Assembly (NCBI GenBank): GCA_904396495.1
Contig: CAJFOJ010000031.1
Span: 1 to 57,978, forward strand
Direction of reading: 5' to 3'
Source of the DNA: an uncultured Oscillospiraceae bacterium
GTDB lineage: Bacteria > Bacillota > Clostridia > Oscillospirales > Ruminococcaceae
DNA length: 57,978 bases
The notes under the pieces were generated by a model. The model was not told the DNA's origin. It saw only the letters and a program-made list of their open reading frames with translations, and searched no databases. The translations under genes were made by a program, and so were the position numbers. Shown in pieces: positions 50,546 to 57,978 of the stretch. The first letter of the stretch is position 1. Every line of letters starts with the position of its first letter.

Positions 50546-50573
50546 TTGACTGAGTCAAAAGGATGAGTAAAAT
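50546..50573 (+). promoter_or_regulatory. Promoter and operator-like palindrome of the marR-MATE-ftsH operon
   Basis: TTGACT (50546), 16 bases, TAAAAT (50568-50573). The -35 is one arm of the perfect palindrome TTGACT-G-AGTCAA (50546-50558), well placed for MarR autorepression. A second weaker dyad GTTAT-ATAA-ATAAC follows at 50591-50604. Confidence 0.7.
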
Positions 50574-50647
50574 AGTTTGTAAAGATAACTGTTATATAAA
50601 TAACGATAAAGAATAGAGGCCTTTTTTGCAAAGGGGGAATTTTTACG

Positions 50648-51097
50648 ATGCAACAGACCAATACGTTATTATCCAATATCCGGCGGATTATCAAGCTGTA
50701 TGACAATATGCTCAAACCGGTGTGCGACCGATACGGCCTAGTACCGATTGAAGCCACCATTATCAGCTTCCTACAAAACAATCCGGGACGGGATACCGCC
50801 GCCGATATTGTCGAGCTGCGGATGCTCGCAAAAAGCAACGTATCCCAGGCGGTAGAAAGCCTGATACAAAAATCCTTGATGCAGCGGCAGCAGGACACAG
50901 AAGACCGCAGGCGGATTCATCTCTCACTCACCGCAGAAGTCCAGCCAATCACCAAGGATATTGAAGCAGTACGGGAGGCCTTTCGCAAACAGATCTTCCG
51001 GGGTTTCACGAAAGAAGAACAGCAGCAGTTTTCCCGGTTTAACGACCGGATAGCGGAGAATACGAGAATTGCCATGGAAGGAGACGGCATAGAATGA
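50648..51097 (+). CDS. MarR-family transcriptional regulator (149 aa)
   Basis: The winged helix-turn-helix core is ..LVPIEATIISFLQNNPGRDTAADIVELRMLAKSNVSQAVESLIQKSLMQRQQDTEDRRRIHLSLTAE, with the typical DRRR..L wing. Flanking helices mediate dimerisation. ATG at 50648 has AAAGGGGG upstream. It overlaps the MATE gene by four bases and a palindrome covers its promoter, so it most likely represses its own operon until a ligand binds. Confidence 0.94.
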   Translation: MQQTNTLLSNIRRIIKLYDNMLKPVCDRYGLVPIEATIISFLQNNPGRDTAADIVELRMLAKSNVSQAVESLIQKSLMQRQQDTEDRRRIHLSLTAEVQPITKDIEAVREAFRKQIFRGFTKEEQQQFSRFNDRIAENTRIAMEGDGIE

Positions 51098-52488
51098 GCA
51101 ATGAAAAAGATTTTTTGGGGAAGGAGCCGGTCGGCAAACTGCTTTTGAAGCTGGCCCTTCCCACCGTAACAGCGCAGCTAATCAACATGCTATATAACAT
51201 TGTGGACCGGATTTATATCGGCCATATTCCGGAAATCGGGGAAGCTGCCCTGACCGGCGTGGGGGTCTGCATGCCGCTGATTATGATTGTCACAGCATTT
51301 TCCGCCTTTACCGCTTACGGAGGCGCGCCACGAGCGTCTATCTTTATGGGGCAGGGAGACCACGAATCGGCGGAAAAAACAATGGGCAACTGTTTTGTAA
51401 TCCAGTTGATTATCTCCATCCTGTTGACGGCCGCGTTGCTGATCTGGAACCGGGATTTCCTGATGGCGTTTGGCGCCAGCGAAAACACCATTGAATACGG
51501 TGTCAGCTATATGAACATCTACGCCATCGGCACCCTCTTTGTCCAGATGACCTTGGGAATGAACGCCTTTATCACCGCTCAGGGCTTTGCAAAAACCGGG
51601 ATGCTGTCGGTGCTGATCGGCGCTGTAGCCAATATTATCCTCGACCCTATCTTCATCTTCGGCTTTCACATGGGCGTGGCGGGAGCTGCCTGGGCTACCA
51701 TTCTTTCCCAGGCCATGTCCTGCGTCTGGGTACTGTTGTTCCTGTGCGGCAAAAAAACGCACTTAAAACTCCGGACGAAACACCTGAGATTGAACGCAAA
51801 AATCGTCCTTCCAAGTCTGGCATTGGGTCTGTCCACCTTCATCATGCAGGCCAGCGAAAGTGTCATTTCCATCTGCTTCAACTCTTCACTGCAAAGCTAC
51901 GGAGGCGATATTGCCGTAGGCGCTATGACGATTCTGACCAGCGTGATGCAGTTTGCCATGTTGCCGCTGCAAGGCTTGGGACAGGGGGCGCAGCCGATTA
52001 TCAGCTACAATTACGGCGCTCGAAACCCCGATCGGGTGAAAACCGCCTTCAAGCTGCTGCTGAAAGCCAGCTTGGTCTACTCTACCTTGCTGTGGGCCTG
52101 CGTGATGCTGTTTCCCCAGGCTTTTGCCGCTATGTTCACCAATTCGGAGAAACTCATTGCGTTTACCCAAACGGCCCTGCGCATTTACATGGCCTGCCTG
52201 CTGCTGTTCGGCATTCAGGTCGCCTGTCAGATGACCTTCACCTCTCTGGGCAATGCCAAGGCGTCCATTCTGGTAGCAGTGATGCGGAAATTTATTCTGT
52301 TAATCCCTCTCATCTATATTATGCCGCTGATTTTTTCATCAGATAAAACAATGGCCGTCTATATGGCGGAGCCGGTAGCTGATTTCATCGCCGTCACATT
52401 TACAGCTATCTTCTTTACCTTCCAGTTTAAGAAGGCGCTAAAAGAAATTTCCAGTATAGACAAAGCGACGGATTCCAATATAAATTAA
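51094..52488 (+). CDS. MATE-family multidrug efflux transporter (464 aa)
   Basis: Twelve predicted membrane segments. The N-terminal ..GKLLLKLALPTVTAQLINMLYNIVDRIYIGHI.. and the internal repeat ..LGLSTFIMQASESVISICFNSSLQSYGGDIAVGAMTIL..QGAQPIISYNYGAR are typical of the MATE NorM/MepA-like group. It exports cationic compounds in exchange for Na+ or H+. Coupled to marR by an ATGA overlap. Intact. Confidence 0.95.
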   Translation: MSNEKDFLGKEPVGKLLLKLALPTVTAQLINMLYNIVDRIYIGHIPEIGEAALTGVGVCMPLIMIVTAFSAFTAYGGAPRASIFMGQGDHESAEKTMGNCFVIQLIISILLTAALLIWNRDFLMAFGASENTIEYGVSYMNIYAIGTLFVQMTLGMNAFITAQGFAKTGMLSVLIGAVANIILDPIFIFGFHMGVAGAAWATILSQAMSCVWVLLFLCGKKTHLKLRTKHLRLNAKIVLPSLALGLSTFIMQASESVISICFNSSLQSYGGDIAVGAMTILTSVMQFAMLPLQGLGQGAQPIISYNYGARNPDRVKTAFKLLLKASLVYSTLLWACVMLFPQAFAAMFTNSEKLIAFTQTALRIYMACLLLFGIQVACQMTFTSLGNAKASILVAVMRKFILLIPLIYIMPLIFSSDKTMAVYMAEPVADFIAVTFTAIFFTFQFKKALKEISSIDKATDSNIN

Positions 52489-52502
52489 AGGGGAGGAAAA
52501 AC

Positions 52503-54389
52503 ATGCATGAGATCGTAAACGACAAACAAGGCCCATCCAAAAGGCCATTTATCTTTTACGCGATCATAGCCATGGTCATTATCATGCTGCTTAATGCCTT
52601 GGTATTTCCTTCGATGCTGCGGCGTTCAGTAATCGAGGTGGGATATGACCAGTTCCTGGAAATGATCGACAATGATGAGGTCAAGGAAGTATCCTATGAT
52701 GAATATTCCGGCCAGTTTGTTTTCATCGCCGGGAAAGATAACGCCCAGCAAATCTATAAGACCGGCATCTGGCCGGAAGACGGCCAGCGGCTATTGCAGC
52801 AGCTGATGGAACACGAGGATATAAAATTTTCGGCCACCATACCCACCCAGACGAATCCCCTGCTTTCGTTTATCCTGACTTGGGTGCTGCCGATTCTGTT
52901 CTTCTTCATCATCGGTGAAGTATCCTACCGCTGGATGCGCAAAAAGATGAAGGATCAGCTCCCCGGTGGGATGGGAAACGCCATGTCCTTTGGCAAATCC
53001 GGTGCAAAAATCTATGTAGCGGACGCCAAAACCGGTGTGAGATTCAAAGATGTGGCCGGTCAGGATGAGGCAAAAGAATCTCTCATGGAGGTAGTCGACT
53101 ACCTTCATGACCCGAAAAAATACGTTTCTATTGGCGCAAAACTGCCCAAAGGTGTGTTGCTGGTGGGCCCTCCCGGCACCGGTAAAACATTGTTGGCCAA
53201 AGCAGTGGCCGGAGAAGCGGGCGTTCCTTTCTTCTCCATTTCCGGCAGTGAATTTGTGGAGATGTTTGTCGGTATGGGCGCCGCCAAGGTGCGCGACCTG
53301 TTTAAACAGGCCAATGAAAAAGCTCCCTGCATCGTGTTCATCGACGAGATTGACGCCATCGGCCAGAAGCGGAACACCGGAGGCATGGGCGGCAACGATG
53401 AACGGGAGCAGACCCTCAATCAATTGCTGGCGGAAATGGACGGCTTTGACGGGCAGAAAGGCGTCGTGCTGCTGGCGGCCACCAACCGGCCGGAGAGTCT
53501 TGACCCCGCCCTGCTGCGTCCCGGCCGGTTCGACCGCCGAGTGCCGGTGGAGCTTCCCGATCTGCAGGGACGCAAGGCGATTTTGATGGTACACGCAAAA
53601 GACGTCCAGATGGAGTCCGATATTGATTGGGACATCATCGCCCGGGCGACTGCCGGGGCTTCCGGTGCAGAGTTGGCGAACATCGTCAACGAGGCGGCGC
53701 TGCGCGCTGTCCGGGAGGGCAGGAAAGCAGTTATCCAGGCAGATTTGGAAGAAAGCGTGGAAACCGTTATTGCCGGCGCCCAGCGCAAGAATGCGGTCAT
53801 TTCGGACAAAGAAAAGAAAATTGTGGCCTACCATGAAATCGGCCACGCCCTGGTAGCGGCGAAGCAGTCGGGTTCCGCCCCGGTCACCAAGATTACCATT
53901 GTCCCCCGCACCTCCGGCGCTTTGGGCTACACCATGCAGGTGGACGAGGGTGAACACATGCTGATGAGCCGAAAAGAGCTCCTCAACAAGATTGCCACCT
54001 TGACGGGCGGCCGCAGTGCGGAAGAGCTGATTTTTGGCGCGGACAACATGACGACCGGCGCCTCCAACGACATCGAGCAGGCAACCAAGCTGGCCCGGGC
54101 AATGATTACCCGTTACGGCATGACCGACGATTTTGATATGGTGGCGCTGGAAACGGTGCAGAACCAGTACCTGGGCGGGGATGCTTCTCTGGCCTGTGCG
54201 GCGGATACTGCTTCCAAAATCGACGAGCGTGTGGTGGAGATTGTCAAGGCCGCCCATGAAAAGGCCCGGCGGATTCTCCAGGAAAACGAACCGCAACTGC
54301 ATCAGCTGGCTGCCCATCTCCTGGAAAAGGAAACCATCACCGGAGAGGAATTCATGGCATTGCTCCGTCAGCAACGGGACTCTAATTGA
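52503..54389 (+). CDS. ftsH: ATP-dependent zinc metalloprotease FtsH (628 aa)
   Basis: TM1 lies at ~15-35, a periplasmic-side domain of ~85 residues and TM2 at ~122-140. The AAA+ module has Walker A GPPGTGKT (~222-229), Walker [15 protein letters not shown] ..[15 protein letters not shown]. The peptidase domain has HEIGH (444-448) and a third zinc ligand in ..[16 protein letters not shown]. It degrades membrane and unfolded proteins. Location behind marR and MATE suggests an accessory FtsH, co-induced with the exporter, rather than the housekeeping copy. GGGGAGG precedes the ATG. Confidence 0.96.
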   Translation: MHEIVNDKQGPSKRPFIFYAIIAMVIIMLLNALVFPSMLRRSVIEVGYDQFLEMIDNDEVKEVSYDEYSGQFVFIAGKDNAQQIYKTGIWPEDGQRLLQQLMEHEDIKFSATIPTQTNPLLSFILTWVLPILFFFIIGEVSYRWMRKKMKDQLPGGMGNAMSFGKSGAKIYVADAKTGVRFKDVAGQDEAKESLMEVVDYLHDPKKYVSIGAKLPKGVLLVGPPGTGKTLLAKAVAGEAGVPFFSISGSEFVEMFVGMGAAKVRDLFKQANEKAPCIVFIDEIDAIGQKRNTGGMGGNDEREQTLNQLLAEMDGFDGQKGVVLLAATNRPESLDPALLRPGRFDRRVPVELPDLQGRKAILMVHAKDVQMESDIDWDIIARATAGASGAELANIVNEAALRAVREGRKAVIQADLEESVETVIAGAQRKNAVISDKEKKIVAYHEIGHALVAAKQSGSAPVTKITIVPRTSGALGYTMQVDEGEHMLMSRKELLNKIATLTGGRSAEELIFGADNMTTGASNDIEQATKLARAMITRYGMTDDFDMVALETVQNQYLGGDASLACAADTASKIDERVVEIVKAAHEKARRILQENEPQLHQLAAHLLEKETITGEEFMALLRQQRDSN

Positions 54390-54481
54390 AAAGCAAAGGC
54401 AAAACAGCCTGCAATGGAACCCCGTATGTCAAACGAGGCTGGAGCAGCGGCGGGAATCGCTGAAAGGCTGTTTCGTCGGAG

Positions 54482-54725
54482 ATGGCCGGCGAGATACCGG
54501 ATGAAATGCTCCAGCGGATTTTTCAGTTTGAAGAGATGATGGTAAAATATCGCTCGGTCATCCGGTAGGTTACCAAACTTGTTAATACTGGGTGATGAAT
54601 TGTCCAGGTCGTCTGAAAACAGCCCCATTGAAAACATACAGTCACAGGTCAAGCTGCCCTGCAGCATCGCCCAAAACTCAGCCGGCGCGGATTGCCGGTA
54701 ACGGTAGAGGCGATTGCGGAAAAAT
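54482..54725 (+). pseudogene. Decayed (p)ppGpp synthetase (RelA/SpoT-like) fragment
   Basis: A short frame MAGEIPDEMLQRIFQFEEMM..YRSVIR stops at TAG 54568. In another frame the sequence resumes LLILGDELSRSS then NSPIENIQSQVKLPCSIA, matching in order the start of small alarmone synthetases (P-DE.....FQ-MM..Y..AI, then L..L.DE.S, then NPIESI.SR.K.P.SI). The rest of the catalytic domain is missing. I read this as the 5' end of a degraded GTP pyrophosphokinase gene. The remainder up to 54893 holds no gene. Confidence 0.6.
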
Positions 54726-54893
54726 TGAACGCTGTTGCCTTTTGAGCAATTTTTCCTAACCGTACCAAAAAGGGAACACTTCTAAGTAAGCGAGCAAAAT
54801 GGTAACATCTCGCTTATTTGTCCAATGACAGAACGCCAAGCGAAGATCAGAAGATAAAATAATACCATAAACAAACGACAGGAGGAATTTTAC

Positions 54894-57512
54894 TTGAACC
54901 CTCATAACGACTCACAGTCTCATCTTTTGGAGGAGCTGGAGGCCTCGCCGGAGAAGGGGCTTTCCAGCGGCCAGGCCGCCCAACGCCTGGCGCAGTACGG
55001 CGAAAACAAGTTAAATAAAAAGAAAAGGAAAACCAATCTCCAGCGGTTTTTGGAGCAGTTCAAGGATGTTATGATTATCATCCTGCTCATTGCCGCCGCC
55101 ATTTCCTTTGTGATCGCCTGTGTGGAAGGCGACCCCATGGAGTTCTTTGAGCCGGTGCTGATTTTACTGATCGTAGTGCTCAACGCCGTCATGGGCATGG
55201 TGCAGGAAAGCAAGGCGGAAAAAGCGCTGGATGCGCTGAAAAACATGTCTGCTCCCCACGCCAGGGTACTGCGCGACGGAGAGGAAAAAGTCATTGACGC
55301 CTCCCAGCTGGTGCCCGGCGACATCATCCATCTGGAAGCCGGCGACTTTGTCCCAGCAGATGCACGGCTCTTAAAAAGCGTCAGCCTGAAAAGTGAGGAA
55401 TCGGCCCTGACCGGCGAATCCGTACCCTCGGAAAAGGATGCCGACGCGGTCGTAGAGGAAAAGGCCGGGATCGGCGACCGTAGCAATATGGTTTTTTCCG
55501 GATGCAGCATTACTTATGGCACTGCTACCGCCGTCGTGACCGGCACGGGGATGCAGACTGAAATGGGCAAGATCGCCGGGCTTTTGGAGGGTGAAAATGA
55601 AACACAAACGCCACTCCAGAGGAAATTGGCACAACTCGGCAAATACCTGGGCATCCTGGCGCTGGTTGCCTGTGCTGTCATCTTTGTAGTGGGCCTGGTC
55701 AACGGCATCGACGTACTGGAAATCTTCATGACTGCCGTGTCCCTGGCCGTATCCGCCATACCAGAGGGCCTGCCTGCCATTGTCACCATCGTCCTAGCCA
55801 TCGGCGTACAGCGGATGGTGAAGAAAAACGCTTTAATCCGCCGCCTGCCCGCGGTGGAAACTTTAGGCAGCGCTTCGGTGATCTGCTCAGATAAAACCGG
55901 CACTCTCACCCAGAACCGCATGACCCTCACCAAGGTGTGGCTGGACGGCTCCGATAAGCTGGAGGAAGTAAGCAACGAAAATTCCGAGGCGGCTCGGCAG
56001 CTGCTTTGTTACGGCGCCCTCTGCTGCGACGGTTCGGTGGTATTTGGGGAGGACGGCAGGGAGCAGCACATTGGCGATCCGACTGAGACTTCCATCATCG
56101 TGGCCGCCCACAAAAATGGGATAGAGCAGGAGCAGTTAAATAAAGGATATCCCCGGCTGGCGGAAATCCCCTTTGACTCAGATCGTAAATTGATGACCTC
56201 GGTCAACAAAATTGACGGCAAGAATATTGTCATCGTCAAGGGTGCCTTCGACATGATGGCCTCCCGCTGCGTCAAGGGAGACATCGAAGCCGCTAAGCGG
56301 ATGAATGAGGAAATGAGCCAGAACGCCCTGCGTGTGCTGGCGGTTGGATATAAAGAAATTGAGGAAGTACCAGCCAACCCCACTTCGGAGGAGCTGGAAA
56401 ATGGCCTGACTCTCATGGGGCTGGTTGGCATGATTGACCCGCCTCGTCCAGAGGCAAAAGTCGCCGTGGCCACCTGCCGCAAGGCGGGCATCAAGCCGGT
56501 GATGATTACCGGAGACCATGTGGTGACTGCCTCCGCCATTGCCAAGGAGCTTGGTATACTGCAACCGGGAGATCGCGCCATCACCGGTGCGGAGCTGGAT
56601 GCTATGACCGACGAGCAGTTGGATAAAGAAGTGGAAAATATCTCAGTTTACGCCCGCGTGTCGCCGGAAAATAAAATCCGGATCGTCAAAGCGTGGCAGC
56701 GCAAGGGCCAGGTGGTTTCCATGACCGGTGACGGCGTGAATGACGCTCCGGCGCTGAAAGCCGCCGACATCGGCTGCGCCATGGGGATCACCGGCACCGA
56801 CGTGGCGAAAGGTGCGGCCGATATGACGCTGACCGACGACAACTTCGCCACCATTGTAGATGCCGTCCGGGAAGGCCGGGGCATCTATGCCAACATCCGC
56901 AAGGTGGTGGGCTTCCTGCTGGGGACCAACATCGGCGAGGTTATCACGGTTTTCGCCGCCATGCTGTTATGGCATAAAACGCCGCTTTTATCGATGCAGC
57001 TGCTCTGGATCAACCTGGTGACCGACTCCCTGCCCGCAATTGCGCTGGGGATGGAGGCCGTGGAATCCGACGTCATGGACCGCAAGCCCAAGCCCAAAGA
57101 CGAGGGTATCTTCGCCCACGGCCTGGGACTGCGCGTGGTGCTCCAGGGGCTGATGTTCGCCGTCCTCACTCTGATCGGTTTTATGGTGGGCGAAAACGTC
57201 ACCGGTACTCTGGCGGGCGGCCAGACCATGGCTTTCATGATCCTTTCCCTGTCCCAGATTGTCCAGGCGTACAATATGCGTTCGGAACATTCCCTGTTCA
57301 AAATCGGACTATTCTCCAACCACAAGCTCAACTGGGCGGCGCTGGCGTCTATCGCGCTGGTGTGTCTGGTGCTCTTTACCCCGATAGGGATCGCCTTTGG
57401 GCTTATCACGCTTCCTTGGGAACTGTATCTGCTGGGACTGGGGCTCATTCTCGTTCCCCTGCTGGTGATGGAAATTTCCAAGGTCTTCGGACTTATTAAG
57501 CATCAACATTAA
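54894..57512 (+). CDS. Cation-transporting P-type ATPase, Ca2+ type (872 aa)
   Basis: TTG start at 54894, with ACAGGAGG ten bases upstream. The N-terminal cation-ATPase domain (..QRLAQYGENKLNKKKRK) is followed by TM1-2, the actuator TGES loop, TM4 with AVSAIPEGLPAIVTI (Ca2+-site PEGLP), the phosphorylation motif SDKTGTLTQNRM (Asp ~333), nucleotide-binding ..KGAFD.., TGD and GDGVNDAPAL, and six C-terminal TM segments. The length fits PMR1/SERCA-like bacterial Ca2+ pumps. It expels Ca2+ or a related divalent cation. Confidence 0.95.
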   Translation: MNPHNDSQSHLLEELEASPEKGLSSGQAAQRLAQYGENKLNKKKRKTNLQRFLEQFKDVMIIILLIAAAISFVIACVEGDPMEFFEPVLILLIVVLNAVMGMVQESKAEKALDALKNMSAPHARVLRDGEEKVIDASQLVPGDIIHLEAGDFVPADARLLKSVSLKSEESALTGESVPSEKDADAVVEEKAGIGDRSNMVFSGCSITYGTATAVVTGTGMQTEMGKIAGLLEGENETQTPLQRKLAQLGKYLGILALVACAVIFVVGLVNGIDVLEIFMTAVSLAVSAIPEGLPAIVTIVLAIGVQRMVKKNALIRRLPAVETLGSASVICSDKTGTLTQNRMTLTKVWLDGSDKLEEVSNENSEAARQLLCYGALCCDGSVVFGEDGREQHIGDPTETSIIVAAHKNGIEQEQLNKGYPRLAEIPFDSDRKLMTSVNKIDGKNIVIVKGAFDMMASRCVKGDIEAAKRMNEEMSQNALRVLAVGYKEIEEVPANPTSEELENGLTLMGLVGMIDPPRPEAKVAVATCRKAGIKPVMITGDHVVTASAIAKELGILQPGDRAITGAELDAMTDEQLDKEVENISVYARVSPENKIRIVKAWQRKGQVVSMTGDGVNDAPALKAADIGCAMGITGTDVAKGAADMTLTDDNFATIVDAVREGRGIYANIRKVVGFLLGTNIGEVITVFAAMLLWHKTPLLSMQLLWINLVTDSLPAIALGMEAVESDVMDRKPKPKDEGIFAHGLGLRVVLQGLMFAVLTLIGFMVGENVTGTLAGGQTMAFMILSLSQIVQAYNMRSEHSLFKIGLFSNHKLNWAALASIALVCLVLFTPIGIAFGLITLPWELYLLGLGLILVPLLVMEISKVFGLIKHQH

Positions 57513-57978
57513 GGCATATATTCGGTTATCGATGGAAGGAAAATCGACACAAAAAACATACTGAAAACCTGTTTGCTGTTGATTTCCTTCATCATCGGAC
57601 TCGTACTGATAGTTGCCCACTTTGAGACGATTAACAGTGTAATTATTGTTTTCCGCAGCTGCCCATTGGCATCGTCACCGCCTTTTTATAGCTGTTTTCT
57701 CCGATCAAAGAGAAACTTTTAAAATCCGGATTGTGGAAGGCGTTGGCCTGCCACTACAGTTTTAACCATAGCTTGGCTTCCATGGACATGAAAAACGCGC
57801 CCGTCCACAGGCGGATGCGCATAACCAGGCTATTGCAATACAGTTGGCAAAATACGGAAAATAAAGACAGAATCATGCCCAATCAAAACCATTAGTAAAC
57901 TAGTGGTTTGCACAGACCCCGGAGGGGTCAGAACTTGCTGACCCCTGGAAGGGGTACTGAGGGTTTGTCATCGCATCA
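57513..57978. other. End region with membrane-protein remnant and a GC hairpin
   Basis: A hydrophobic stretch (ILKTCLLLISFIIGLVLIVAHFETINS, ~57560-57640) is followed by stops in all frames, suggesting a decayed membrane-protein gene on the + strand. At 57915-57929 GACCCC-GGA-GGGGTC forms a hairpin. No intact gene. Confidence 0.4.

Overview
The window comes from a spore-forming, GC-rich clostridial Firmicute, probably a gut Oscillospiraceae-type organism. This is an inference from spoIIID, strong AGGAGG-type ribosome-binding sites, a dockerin-bearing M26 (IgA1-protease-like) surface protease and a PBSX-like prophage. No rRNA, tRNA, CRISPR array, IS element or integrase was found.

Positions 1-31.9 kb hold a contractile-tailed prophage running on past the left edge, with almost every gene on the minus strand. 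Read from right to left it has: an immunity region (S24 repressor on +, small Cro-like protein on -) separated by a chain of hairpins; a replication protein (Lin1244/DUF4373-type N-terminus); a sigma-like late regulator; a Phd/RelE-type toxin-antitoxin pair; terminase small and large subunits; portal; scaffold; capsid; head-tail connectors; tail sheath and tube; a tail chaperone with an A AAA AAC frameshift site; a very short tape-measure-like protein; LysM/XkdQ/XkdR/XkdS/baseplate J/XkdU genes; and tail fibres. Accessory insertions stand out. A barnase toxin fused to a MuF-like remnant and its barstar inhibitor lie between tape measure and LysM gene. Two paralogous membrane proteins on the + strand and a mosaic protein of unknown function lie between portal and terminase. 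The MuF gene expected beside the portal is missing and the tape measure is short, so the prophage may be defective.

Noncoding sequence in the prophage is unusually structured. There are palindromic elements of one family whose stems differ but stay self-complementary, convergent promoters over a hairpin-rich stretch, two 12-bp-period AT-rich arrays each beside a copy of the same gene end, and about ten consecutive short-loop hairpins in the immunity region. The small terminase carries four AT-hook motifs.

From 32.1 kb onward the DNA looks like host chromosome: a two-component system, a GNAT acetyltransferase, an ABC exporter whose permease carries a peptidase M1-like domain, spoIIID, pyroglutamyl peptidase, an 8-kb M26 protease gene, an O6-alkylguanine-DNA alkyltransferase, a DUF2871 membrane protein, a marR-MATE-ftsH operon with an operator-like palindrome over its promoter, a decayed (p)ppGpp synthetase fragment and a Ca2+-type P-ATPase.
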